Of a stretch of 64,000 nucleotides of DNA, positions 35,063 through 44,125 are shown piece after piece. Source of the stretch: Asaia bogorensis (GTDB taxonomy: Bacteria; Pseudomonadota; Alphaproteobacteria; CACIAM-22H2). A model generated the notes under the pieces. The model had not been told where the DNA came from and ran no database searches. It saw only the letters and a list, made by a program, of their open reading frames with translations. Every line of letters starts with the position of its first letter. The stretch's first letter is position 1. Where the stretch lies: the NCBI GenBank assembly GCA_945901855.1, contig CAMDLT010000022.1:1-64000 (forward strand). Reading direction: 5' to 3'. The translations under genes were made by a program, and so were the position numbers.

Positions 35063-37756
35063 TCATTGGAACTTCGTTTCCACGCGCGGGGTTGCACCGG
35101 GCAACTCGTCCAGAATCGCGCGGCATTCGAAGATGCGACCGGCCGCGATCTTGCCGCCGTCGGCCAGACGCTGCTTGACGGCGCTCGCGCGCGCTTGGGC
35201 AAGCGCCAGCAGATCGTCCGCGCTGCCCTTGTCGATCTCGCCGGGAACGGCAAAACCGCACGCCTCCACGCGGGCACCCGGCCGCGCTTCGAGAACGCTC
35301 GCCAAAGCGACCATTTTGGCTTCGGCGAGCGCATCGAGGTCGCTTTTGCCGGGCGCAAATGCGACCGACGGCAGCACGATCGACGTGCCGCGTTTTTCCG
35401 CATCGATGCCGTTCGACACGATGGCGCCGAACGGGAACAGCACCGACAGCGCCGTGGACAAAGCGCTTTCGAGCGCGCCGCCCACCGCCTGGCGCACGGC
35501 GTCGGCCGTGTCGAACTGCGGGTCGTCCAAGGGGCCCGAAATCGGAATTGCCAGCGCGACATTACCGTCCGCATCCGCCAGCAACGACAGCGCCGTCGCG
35601 ATGGGATATTTCGGCACCGCGTCCGATGCCGTCTCGCGGTCGTCGAGGCGCAGATTTGACAAGCGCCAGTTGGTCGTGCCCGCCAGGATCTCGTCGCGCC
35701 CGGCAAGCCGGACCGACACGTCGCCAAGACCGACGCGCAGATCCACGCCCAGCGCCGCAGCCACATAGGGCGACAACGGCGGCAGGTCGATCGCCTTCGC
35801 CTCCAGCTCCAAATCGAACGACAGTTTCGGCGCGAACGCGAACGCCGTCCCTTGGGCGGCCACGCTGCCAAAACGCCCGACGCGTGCGCCCAACGAAAAC
35901 GCGACCGGCCGCTCGGGCCGCGCATTGTCGATGTCGTTCGCGCCGATTTCGATGTTGTCGAGCGCCAGCCGCACCGGCGTTTCGGGCGTGCGATCCTCGA
36001 ACATCGCTCGCCCGCCCGACAGCGCCAGCCGCCCGACCGCAAAACGCAAGGCGACGGGCGCCTCGCCTTGCGGCGGCGAACGGTCGAGGCTGAGCCAGCC
36101 GCCGTCGATGCGCGTCAAGCGCAGCGTGGGCCGTTCGATGCGAACGTCGCTGGCCGCGAGTGCGCGCATGCCATCGAGCTTGATGTCGCGCACCACCGCA
36201 TGCGGCGCTTCGATGCGCCATGGGAAGGCGGGCTGGTCTGCACGCGCGCGCACGCGGCGCAGCACGCGCAGATTGCCGAAATCGACGCGCGGCGCTTGCG
36301 TGCCGTCGGCGTCCGCGACCAGTCCGTTCGCCTCGAACGAGCCGATGGCGGCCAGCTGGCGCCCGTCGGCCGTATCGATCGCGATTTCGCTGCCCGTCAG
36401 GCGCCCCGACACTGCCGGGGCCGGTGTGGCGATCGCCGCACCTTCGTGGCGCAACGTGCCGAGCGATGCGGCGATCTGGGCTTTTTTCGATGTCCCCTCG
36501 CCGCGTTCGAGCGCGAGCGTGCCCGCGCTGCGCAAGCCCGCGCCGTCGCGCTCGACGCGGCCGCGAAAACTCGCGCGCGCCAGCGATGCCGCAATGTCGG
36601 CGTCCGCGAGTTTTGCCGTGTCGAGCGCAACGCTGCCCTCGTAGTGCAGCGCTTCGCTTGCAACCGACAGCACGCCGTCGGCGGCAACCGTGCCAAGCGA
36701 AACGGCCAAATCCGGCGCGGCGATTTCGAGCGCGCGGCCGTCGAGCGCGCCCGACAGGCGCGTCTCGCCTGCTGGCGTGCGAGCAAGCTCCAGACCTGTC
36801 AGATCGAGTTTGCCGACCGCAATCTTGGTCTCGCCCGAAATCGTCGTCGCGAATTTTTCGAGCGCGCCTGCGCCTGTCACGGCCAAGCCCGTTTTGCCGT
36901 TCCACGAAGCGCGGCCGTTCCACTCGATCGCGTCGGCTGCAATATCAGGCGCTGCTAAATTCGCGACCGCAACGCGCCCGGCGAGCGATGCATCGACGAT
37001 GCCCGCCGTGTCGGCAATGGCGATCTCGAAAGCCGCATCCAACCTGCCCGCAAGTTCGCGTTTGGCCAGCGCCGCGACGCCCGCCAGGTCGAAGCCGGTC
37101 GTCTCGAAACGGCCCTTGAAGGAGGGTGCGGCATCCCATGCCTGCACAACGCCACTTAGCGCAAACGGCGACCCGTCGAGCGAGGCCGCCATGTCGAAAC
37201 GAAGCGCGCGTTTGGGATCGTCGAAATCGAAGCGCTCGATCACGAGCGTTGCGACCTTCAACGCGGTACGCGTCTCGCCGTCGCGATAAACCAAGGTCGC
37301 ATCGGAAATTTGCGCGCCCGCAACGCCCACGGGCCACGACCAAGCTGCTTTTTTGCCCGACGCATCGCCGCCCAGCGCCAGCCCCGACAGAACGAACGTG
37401 CCGTCCTTGCGCCGCTCGAGCTCGAGCGAAACGCCGCGCAACGCGACGACCGGCAATTGCAACCGGCCGGCAAGCAGCGCCCGCCAATCGACGCGCAGGT
37501 CGATCGCGCCGAGGCGCAACGGCGGCTGGCCCGCCTGGGCGAGTTCCACGCCCGCGATCGCGACGGCGCCCGCGCGCCAGGAAAGCTCGACACGCTCCAA
37601 GGCCGCCACGCGAAACCCGGCGCGCTCGGCAGCAATCCCGGCCGCATAGCGCAACGCAGGGCCGCTCCCCCACCAGATCAGCGCCGCGCACAGCAAGGCT
37701 GCGGCCACGCCTGCCGCCAGCAGCCTCGTCAAAGTTTTGCGCACGCGGCTTGCCAT
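35063..37756 (-). CDS. Large DUF748/AsmA-like envelope protein
   Basis: This 897-residue protein has one N-terminal membrane anchor (about residues 10-30) and a long beta-rich periplasmic body typical of DUF748/AsmA-type proteins. These are now viewed as possible lipid-transfer bridges across the periplasm. Segments such as LRLGAIDLRVDWRALLAGR recur in the family. The C-terminal about 110 residues (FAPGKSDLDALAEAKM...) resemble an OmpA-like peptidoglycan-binding fold. It lies between the two pentapeptide-repeat paralogs, convergent with the first and divergent from the small gene at 37884. Confidence 0.82.
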   Translation of the reverse strand: MASRVRKTLTRLLAAGVAAALLCAALIWWGSGPALRYAAGIAAERAGFRVAALERVELSWRAGAVAIAGVELAQAGQPPLRLGAIDLRVDWRALLAGRLQLPVVALRGVSLELERRKDGTFVLSGLALGGDASGKKAAWSWPVGVAGAQISDATLVYRDGETRTALKVATLVIERFDFDDPKRALRFDMAASLDGSPFALSGVVQAWDAAPSFKGRFETTGFDLAGVAALAKRELAGRLDAAFEIAIADTAGIVDASLAGRVAVANLAAPDIAADAIEWNGRASWNGKTGLAVTGAGALEKFATTISGETKIAVGKLDLTGLELARTPAGETRLSGALDGRALEIAAPDLAVSLGTVAADGVLSVASEALHYEGSVALDTAKLADADIAASLARASFRGRVERDGAGLRSAGTLALERGEGTSKKAQIAASLGTLRHEGAAIATPAPAVSGRLTGSEIAIDTADGRQLAAIGSFEANGLVADADGTQAPRVDFGNLRVLRRVRARADQPAFPWRIEAPHAVVRDIKLDGMRALAASDVRIERPTLRLTRIDGGWLSLDRSPPQGEAPVALRFAVGRLALSGGRAMFEDRTPETPVRLALDNIEIGANDIDNARPERPVAFSLGARVGRFGSVAAQGTAFAFAPKLSFDLELEAKAIDLPPLSPYVAAALGVDLRVGLGDVSVRLAGRDEILAGTTNWRLSNLRLDDRETASDAVPKYPIATALSLLADADGNVALAIPISGPLDDPQFDTADAVRQAVGGALESALSTALSVLFPFGAIVSNGIDAEKRGTSIVLPSVAFAPGKSDLDALAEAKMVALASVLEARPGARVEACGFAVPGEIDKGSADDLLALAQARASAVKQRLADGGKIAAGRIFECRAILDELPGATPRVETKFQ

Positions 37757-37883
37757 GTTTCTCCAAAGTCGCCTAACTGTCTGATCTTAATGCAAGAAGA
37801 CAGTCGTGCAAAAGCGCGCTGTGCAGTTTGGCGCAGCCATGGTATAAAACGGACGTTAAAACTTTTTATTTGGGAGAATCCCG

Positions 37884-38084
37884 ATGGCTTTGACGATTTC
37901 TTCGGTTGCAGGCGAGCGCGCATTGTCGTCGTTGGCGACTGCCAACTCCGATGTCAAGCAGGCGGCGGCCGTGTCCGCCTTCAAGGCCGCCAACGAGGCA
38001 CAGTCCGCGTTGGTCGATCTGGTCGAAACCATCGCGCCGCCAGCCGAGTCCGGTCGCGGCCAGTCGCTCGACATTCAAGCCTGA
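37884..38084 (+). CDS. Small Ala-rich protein (66 aa), YjfB-like
   Basis: This 66-residue helical protein is rich in Ala, Ser and Val. Its layout (SVAGERALSSLATANSDVKQ, then AFKAANEAQSALVDLVETI) is reminiscent of the YjfB family of putative motility proteins, but similarity is weak. A GGGAG ribosome site lies seven bases before the ATG, and the start region is divergent from the DUF748 gene. It is convergent with the second pentapeptide-repeat gene. Function unknown. Confidence 0.6.
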   Translation: MALTISSVAGERALSSLATANSDVKQAAAVSAFKAANEAQSALVDLVETIAPPAESGRGQSLDIQA

Positions 38085-38099
38085 GAAAAACTAGCGGCT

Positions 38100-39398
38100 T
38101 TATCGGCCGCTCGGGTTTCCGTCGCTGAGCATACCGGTCGTGTCGGCGCGCTCGAAACTGGTTTTTTCGAGTGTCGCTTCGCGCAGATCTGCGCCCTTCA
38201 AAATCGCATCGCTGAAATCGGCATACCCAAGTTGCGCCTTGCGCAGAATGGCGCGCGACAGATCCGCGCGCCACAGTCGCGCGCGTTCGAAATTGGCCGA
38301 CATGACTTGGCCCTCGGCGCCGCCCAAACGCACCGGCTGCAGGTTGGCATCGACCAGTTTGGCATCTGCCAGAAAGGCGCGTTTGAAAGTGACGGCGCGC
38401 AAATCCGCGTCGCTCAAATCGGCGCCCGCCATGTTCGCTGCGGCGAAATCGGTCAGCACCATCAGCGCGCCGCGGAACGTCGCGCGATTGGCAACCACGT
38501 TGCGCAGCACGGCCCCGGACAGATCCTTGCCGTCGAAATTGCAGTTCGTCAGATCGAAGCCCGAAAGATCGAGCCGCTTGCCGGAGGCCCCATGCGACGT
38601 GATCCAGCGCGCATGCTCGGCCACCGCCTCGTCCAGCGAGACTTCCATTTCGCGCAATTTGACGCTGGCATTGCCCGCCCGCTCGAACGCCTTGCGCGTG
38701 TCCGCATCGAGGACAGCGCCCGTCGCATCCGCGCCGCCCAGATCCACGCCATCGAACACAGCGCCCAGCGCCACGACGCTGCGCATATTGACGCCCGACA
38801 TGTTGCAGTCGCGCAAGGCCGCGTTGCGCAGATCGGCACCGGTGAAATTTGCGTTGCGAAAATCGACGCGGTCGACCTTGGCACCCGACAGATTGGCGTC
38901 GGTCAGATCGACCTGCATGGCGATGGTGCGCGACATCGCGGCGCCCGATAGATTGACCCCCTTCATCGTCGCCGTCGCCGCGTCGACCGGCCCGCCGATG
39001 GCCGCCTCGATTTGGCCCGCAGCGCCTTGGCGTGCCAATTCGCCCTCGCGCATGTCCACTTCGCGCATGTGCGCGTCGGTAAGATCGGCCCCGCGCAGCG
39101 TGGACCCCCGCAGGTCCGCGTTCGCCAGATCCGCGCCCTGCATGCGCGCGAACCGCAAATCCGCACAAAACAGCGTAGCGCCGCAAAATCGCGTGCTGCG
39201 CGCCGAGCAGCCCTTGAGTCTGGACCCCGTCAGATCGGCGCCGCTCAGATCCAACCCGTCGAGGTCGAGCCCCGACAGATCGAAAAAAGCAAGCTTGGCG
39301 CGGCGCCCGTCGGGGTCGCGGCGCCGATACTTGGCGTTCGACGCCGCCAGATCGCGCAACGTCGTGCGGTCGATGCGCGTGAGGGCGCGGCCGCTCAT
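38100..39398 (-). CDS. Two-domain pentapeptide-repeat protein (paralog 2)
   Basis: This 432-residue protein has two pentapeptide-repeat blocks at about residues 32-235 and 300-425, separated by a linker containing HARWITSHG followed by LDLSGFDLT, the counterpart of the linker in the 33722-34999 paralog. The first block also shares an LFC[AV][DN]L step. The start at 39398 has GGAG nine bases upstream, and its ATG overlaps the stop of the decayed histidine kinase frame (ATGA). It is therefore translationally coupled to that relic. No signal peptide. Function unknown. Confidence 0.88.
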   Translation of the reverse strand: MSGRALTRIDRTTLRDLAASNAKYRRRDPDGRRAKLAFFDLSGLDLDGLDLSGADLTGSRLKGCSARSTRFCGATLFCADLRFARMQGADLANADLRGSTLRGADLTDAHMREVDMREGELARQGAAGQIEAAIGGPVDAATATMKGVNLSGAAMSRTIAMQVDLTDANLSGAKVDRVDFRNANFTGADLRNAALRDCNMSGVNMRSVVALGAVFDGVDLGGADATGAVLDADTRKAFERAGNASVKLREMEVSLDEAVAEHARWITSHGASGKRLDLSGFDLTNCNFDGKDLSGAVLRNVVANRATFRGALMVLTDFAAANMAGADLSDADLRAVTFKRAFLADAKLVDANLQPVRLGGAEGQVMSANFERARLWRADLSRAILRKAQLGYADFSDAILKGADLREATLEKTSFERADTTGMLSDGNPSGR

Positions 39399-40048
39399 GG
39401 CGATTTGCTCCAGCTGAGCGCCTGGTCGCCAAGAACGCGGCTGCGCCAGCCGGGCAACTCGACCAATTTTGTCACAATCGCCACGTCCAACCCCGTCCCT
39501 TCTTCGCCACTCGACCCGCGACGCGAATGCCAAAAAGCAACCGTACGCTTGCCGATATTGTCGAGCGCGATGGCGCATCCGTCATCCGCAACCTGTAATA
39601 TCACGCAATCGGACGCGTTGCGATAGAAACGAATGAAAACAACGCCCAAAGGATCCAAAAACTTCACTGCATTCGATACAAGATTGAGTAATAATTAGCG
39701 AAGCGCGATGCGATCTGCAAAAACAGTCACATTGACTTGGATTTACACGTCGATCCCGACGCGTTTGGGCGAGACTAAGCCTTTGATCGTCTGGAAAGAC
39801 GATTTTACAACCAAATTGATCGACATTTTTTCGTCGTTGAGTCGGAACGTGCCGACCGCAAAACGCGCCCCGTCGAGGGTGTCGGCGACGATTTTCGCCG
39901 GTTGCACGGCGCACATGCGAACGTCGCGGGCATATTCGACATAATGCGGCGCACTGAGCCGACCGAAACGCTCGGTTTCCACGATCTCGACAAAACCGGC
40001 GATCACGGGCGGCGACCGGAGATTAGAATCGTTCATCGACAGAAGCAT
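39395..40048 (-). pseudogene. Decayed sensor histidine kinase with two in-frame TAA codons
   Basis: One continuous reverse-strand frame of 218 codons shows a kinase core interrupted by TAA at 39743-39745 and 39695-39697. The first part (101 codons) follows the HisKA helix pattern (LRSPPVIAGFVEIV, ERFGRLSAPHYVEYARDV, LDGARFAVGTFRLN), but the phospho-accepting His position appears to be Ser. Between the stops is VFADRIALR, then after the second stop LLLNLVSNAVKF, a textbook N-box; the stop replaces the usual Gln. The HATPase part follows with degraded G-boxes (VADDGCAI, EGTGLDVAIV). The last codon overlaps the start of the pentapeptide gene. No upstream sensor domain is visible. Confidence 0.78.
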
Positions 40049-40099
40049 TGTCGATAATGGTGAATTATTGTTTGACGCCCATACCTCGAACGCGGCGGT

Positions 40100-41839
40100 T
40101 CAGATGGCGGCGGCATCTTCGATCTGGAACTGCACCCGATCGGCGCCGCGATAGGAATCGCGCTTCAAGCGGCCCGCCAGATGCACAGGCGCGCCGTCGC
40201 CGCGCAGCAGCAGCGCGCCGAGCGCGCCATCGACCGCGCGAAAGGCGATCGCCGCGAGCCTTGCGCCGCGCGCGTCCTGCAAAAAGCACCGCACGTGCTT
40301 TTCGCCCACGATGTCGGCCTTGGCGATGCGCACGCCCGCCAGCACGAAGCGCGGCTCGGGATTGCCCATGCCGAACGGACCGACCTTGTCGAGTTCGGCG
40401 ACAAAATCGGACGTGGCCGCCGCCAGGGGCAGAACGTCGTCGTAGTCGAGCGTGGTGCGGCGCTGCGCGGTTTCAAGATGGCGCGCAAGGTCGACTTGCA
40501 GAAACAAGCGCAGCTCGGGCAAGGCCGCGCGCGCGACGGTGAGTCCCGCCGCGTTGGCATGCCCGCCCCCGTTCACAAGCAAGCCCGCCTGGCGCGCGGC
40601 GATCGTCGCGGCGCCGATGTCCCAGCCAAAGGCCGAGCGCGCCGACCCTTTGCCGATGTCGCCGTCGAGGGCGACGACCAAGGCGGGCCGGTCGAAGCGG
40701 TCCTTGAGGCGGCTTGCAACGATGCCGATGACGCCCGGATGCCAGCCGTCGCCAGCGACAAGCGTCAAATCGCCGGTCTCGCTATCGGCCGCAGCGAGGG
40801 CCTGCGCCAGCACGTCGGCTTCGATGCGCTGGCGGTCGCGATTGTAGCCGTCGAGACGCTTGGCAAGATCGGCGGCTTCGTTGGCATCGTTGGTGGCGAG
40901 CAGCCGCACGCCAAGATCCGCCTCGCCCACGCGCCCGCCCGCATTGACGCGCGGCCCCAGCAAAAATCCCAGATGGAACGCCTGCGGCGTTTCGGCCAGC
41001 CCCGCAACGTCGGCAAGTGCCGCAAGGCCGATGCGCCCGCGCGCCGCGATCGCTTTCAGCCCCTGCGCCACGAACGCGCGGTTGAGCCCGGTCAACGGCA
41101 CAACGTCGGCAACCGTGCCGAGCGCCACGAGGTCGAGGGCTGCCAGCAGATCGGGCGTCGCGCGCCCTTGACGGCGCAGATCGCGGTTGATCGCCACGAG
41201 CAGCAAAAACGCGACCCCCACGGCCGCAAGCTGGCCGTGCGCGCTATCCTGGTCGATGCGGTTGGGATTGACGATGGCAAACGCGGGCGGCAGCAAGGCT
41301 TCGGCCGCATGGTGGTCGACCACGATCACGTCGAGCCCGGCCGCGCGCGCGGCGTCCAGCGGGGCATGCGCGGTCGTGCCGCAATCGACCGTGACGACCA
41401 CGCGCGCGCCTTCGTGCGCGAGTTTCAGCAAGGCCGGCGCGTTGGGCCCGTAGCCTTCCTTCATGCGGTCGGGGATGTAGTGGCGCACGTCGCCGCCGAG
41501 CGCCGAGAGATAGCCGTGCAAGAGGGCGGCCGAAGTCGCGCCATCGACATCGTAATCGCCGAAGATCGCGATCGGTTCCTTGGCGTCGATGGCAGCGATC
41601 AGGCGCGTCGCCGCCTTGTCCATGTCCTTCAAGTGCGAAGGATCGGGCATCGCGTCGCGAATTTTGGGATCGAGAAACGCCGCCGCGTGCTCGGCATCGA
41701 TGCCGCGCCCGGCCAGAATGCGCGCGACCGTTTCGCCGAGCCCTGCGCGCTGGGCGAGCGCCAGAGCTGCCCGCGCATCGGGCAATCGCGGCTGCCAGCG
41801 CCGTCCCAGTATCGAGCGTTCGAGCCCCTTGAAGCTCAC
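40100..41839 (-). CDS. recJ: Single-stranded-DNA-specific exonuclease RecJ
   Basis: This 579-residue 5'-3' exonuclease acts in recombination and mismatch repair. The DHH-family motifs are present: IAIFGDYDVDGATSAALL (motif I), VTVDCGTT, VVDHHAA (DHH motif), then the DHHA1 segment GGHANAAGLTV. The start is GTG, overlapping the glpX stop (GTGA). The downstream order on this strand is alaC-like, hom, glpX, recJ, an arrangement I associate with Rhodospirillales. Confidence 0.95.
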   Translation of the reverse strand: MSFKGLERSILGRRWQPRLPDARAALALAQRAGLGETVARILAGRGIDAEHAAAFLDPKIRDAMPDPSHLKDMDKAATRLIAAIDAKEPIAIFGDYDVDGATSAALLHGYLSALGGDVRHYIPDRMKEGYGPNAPALLKLAHEGARVVVTVDCGTTAHAPLDAARAAGLDVIVVDHHAAEALLPPAFAIVNPNRIDQDSAHGQLAAVGVAFLLLVAINRDLRRQGRATPDLLAALDLVALGTVADVVPLTGLNRAFVAQGLKAIAARGRIGLAALADVAGLAETPQAFHLGFLLGPRVNAGGRVGEADLGVRLLATNDANEAADLAKRLDGYNRDRQRIEADVLAQALAAADSETGDLTLVAGDGWHPGVIGIVASRLKDRFDRPALVVALDGDIGKGSARSAFGWDIGAATIAARQAGLLVNGGGHANAAGLTVARAALPELRLFLQVDLARHLETAQRRTTLDYDDVLPLAAATSDFVAELDKVGPFGMGNPEPRFVLAGVRIAKADIVGEKHVRCFLQDARGARLAAIAFRAVDGALGALLLRGDGAPVHLAGRLKRDSYRGADRVQFQIEDAAAI

Positions 41840-42807
41840 AGCCCCGGCTTGACGCGGTAGTTGTGCGTGGCCTCGACGCGGCGAACGGTGCCGGTCTTCG
41901 AGCGCATGACGATCGAATGCGTCGAAGCGCCGCCCGGATAGCGGCGAATGCCCTTCAGCATCGAGCCGTCGGTAACGCCGGTGGCCGCGAACATCACGTC
42001 GCCGCGCGCAAGTTCGGTCATCGTGTATTTTTTGTGGAGATCTTTGATGCCCAGGCGCGCCGCGCGCCCGCGCTCGTCGTCGTTGCGGAACAGCAAGCGG
42101 CCCTGGATCTGGCCGCCGATGCAGCGCAACGCCGCCGCCGCCAGCACGCCTTCGGGCGCGCCGCCCGAACCCATATAGAGATCCACGCCCGAATCCGGGC
42201 TCGAGGTCGCGATCACGCCCGAAACGTCGCCGTCCGAAATCAGCATGATGCGCGCCCCCGCCTCGCGCACCTTGGCGATCAGTTCGGCATGGCGCGGGCG
42301 GTCGAGAATGCAGGTGACCAGATCGGAAATCTCGACGCCCTTGGCTTTCGCCAAATTGGTGAGATTGGTTTCGACCGCATTGTCGAGATCGACGACGCCG
42401 TCGGGCAGGCCGCCGCCGACGGCGATCTTGTCCATATAGACGTCGGGCGCGTTCAAGAAACCGCCCGCCTCCGCCATCGCGATCACGGCAAGCGCGTTTG
42501 GCCCGCCCTTGGCGGTGATCGTCGTGCCTTCGAGCGGATCGAGGGCGATATCCACTTTGGGGCCGCCCTGCCCGACCTTCTCGCCAATGAACAGCATGGG
42601 CGCTTCGTCGCGCTCGCCCTCGCCGATCACGACGGTCCCGTCGATGGCGAGCGAGTTGAGGGCGCGGCGCATCGCGTCGACCGCCGCCTGGTCGGCGGCC
42701 TTTTCGTCGCCCCGTCCCATCAGACGCGAGGCCGCAAGAGCGGCCGCCTCGGTGACGCGCACCACTTCGAGGGCAAGGTTGCGGTCGAGCATAATCGGTT
42801 GCGACAT
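41836..42807 (-). CDS. glpX: Class II fructose-1,6-bisphosphatase
   Basis: This 323-residue enzyme hydrolyses fructose 1,6-bisphosphate for gluconeogenesis or the Calvin cycle. It has the GlpX signatures DGTVVIGEGERDEAPML and DPLEGTT with the metal-binding acidic residues, and the later DGDVSGVI segment. The Met at 42807 with GGGAG upstream is chosen over a 31-residue longer frame, which overlaps the hom 3' end. It overlaps recJ by four bases. Confidence 0.95.
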   Translation of the reverse strand: MSQPIMLDRNLALEVVRVTEAAALAASRLMGRGDEKAADQAAVDAMRRALNSLAIDGTVVIGEGERDEAPMLFIGEKVGQGGPKVDIALDPLEGTTITAKGGPNALAVIAMAEAGGFLNAPDVYMDKIAVGGGLPDGVVDLDNAVETNLTNLAKAKGVEISDLVTCILDRPRHAELIAKVREAGARIMLISDGDVSGVIATSSPDSGVDLYMGSGGAPEGVLAAAALRCIGGQIQGRLLFRNDDERGRAARLGIKDLHKKYTMTELARGDVMFAATGVTDGSMLKGIRRYPGGASTHSIVMRSKTGTVRRVEATHNYRVKPGL

Positions 42808-42832
42808 GTAGGTTTTACTCCCGAAAAACGAA

Positions 42833-44125
42833 CTAGAGACTTTCGATACGCACGACGACCGGCGGTTCGATAACGGCGCCGAGCTTGGCGATGCGCGCAA
42901 GCGCGCGCATCATCGCCGCCTCGCCGACCTCGTGCGTGACGAGCACGACCGGCACGCGTTCGTCGGGCGCGCGCCCGCGCTGAAGCATCGAGGCAAGGCT
43001 GACAGCTTCGTCGCGCAAGGCCGCCGTCACGTCCGCAATGACGCCCGGCCGATCAACCACGTCGAGGCGGATGTAGTAGCCGCCGCGCCGCTCGGCGATG
43101 GCAAGGCGCGTGGGTGCGGCCAAGCTTGCGGCAGGCAGCTGGAATGTCATCGGCCGACGGCCGTGCGCGATATCGACAAGGTCGGCCACAACCGCCGAAG
43201 CGGTCGGCCCCGCCCCCGCCCCGCGCCCTTCGCAAACCAGGCGGCCGACAAAATCGCCCTCGGCGACGACCGCGTTGTAGACGCCCTCGACATGCGCGAT
43301 CGGCGTTTCGAGCGGCACCATGCACGGGTGCACGCGCTGCATCAGGCCCGCAGCGCCAAGCTCGGCGATGCCCAGCAGCTTGATGCGGTAGCCAAGCTCG
43401 CGCGCAAAGACGATGTCCTCGGCCCCGATGCGCCGAATGCCTTCGACATGCACGCCCGCAAAATCGATCTTGGTGCCGAACGCGACGCCCGCCAGTATCG
43501 CAAGCTTGTGCGCGGCATCGATGCCGTCCACGTCGAAACTGGGATCGGCTTCGGCGTAGCCAAGCTTTTGCGCGTCGGCGAGCACCTCGGCAAACGGGCG
43601 CGCGGTCTTGCGCATTTGCGTGAGGATGTAGTTGCACGTGCCGTTCAAGATGCCGTAGACGCGCGAAACGCGGTTGGCCGCCAAACCTTCGCGGATCGCC
43701 TTGATGATCGGGATGCCGCCCGCAACCGCCGCTTCGTAGGCGATGGTCAGGCCCTTCGTTTCGGCCGCGAGCGCCAGCGCCGTGCCGTGATGCGCGAGCA
43801 GCGCCTTGTTGGCCGTCACCACATGGCGGCCGTTGGCGATCGCGGTTTCGCAGGTCGCGCGCGCGATGCCTTCCGAACCGCCGATCAGTTCGACGACCAC
43901 ATCGCACGGCGCTTCGGCCGCCATCTTGGCGGCGTCGTCGAACCACGCGATGCCGGCAAGATCGAGCCCGCGCCCCTTGCTGCGGTCGCGTGCCGACACC
44001 GCGACGATTTCGAGCGGCCGGCCGCCGCGCGCGGCGATCAACGCGCCGTTTTTGGCGAGCAATTGGACAACCCCGGCCCCGACGGTGCCAAGGCCTGCAA
44101 TGGCGATGCGAAGCGGCGCGTTCAT
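42833..44125 (-). CDS. hom: Homoserine dehydrogenase
   Basis: This 430-residue enzyme reduces aspartate semialdehyde to homoserine for Thr and Met synthesis. It has an N-terminal NAD(P) fold (IAIAGLGTVGAGVVQLL), the catalytic segment (GILNGTCNYILTQM; YAEADPSFDVDGIDAAHKLAIL) and a C-terminal ACT domain (about 350-430; YYIRLDVVDRPGVIADV), probably for feedback control by threonine. Its start overlaps the stop of the aminotransferase gene (ATGA). It links metabolically to asd at 55042. Confidence 0.96.
   Translation of the reverse strand: MNAPLRIAIAGLGTVGAGVVQLLAKNGALIAARGGRPLEIVAVSARDRSKGRGLDLAGIAWFDDAAKMAAEAPCDVVVELIGGSEGIARATCETAIANGRHVVTANKALLAHHGTALALAAETKGLTIAYEAAVAGGIPIIKAIREGLAANRVSRVYGILNGTCNYILTQMRKTARPFAEVLADAQKLGYAEADPSFDVDGIDAAHKLAILAGVAFGTKIDFAGVHVEGIRRIGAEDIVFARELGYRIKLLGIAELGAAGLMQRVHPCMVPLETPIAHVEGVYNAVVAEGDFVGRLVCEGRGAGAGPTASAVVADLVDIAHGRRPMTFQLPAASLAAPTRLAIAERRGGYYIRLDVVDRPGVIADVTAALRDEAVSLASMLQRGRAPDERVPVVLVTHEVGEAAMMRALARIAKLGAVIEPPVVVRIESL

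Noticed and set aside
39695-39745. Stop-codon reassignment to explain the interrupted kinase and MCP frames
   Set aside because: TAA and TAG both serve as normal stops of intact genes in the window (tctA ends in TAA, tctB in TAG), so decay or readthrough at single sites is simpler.
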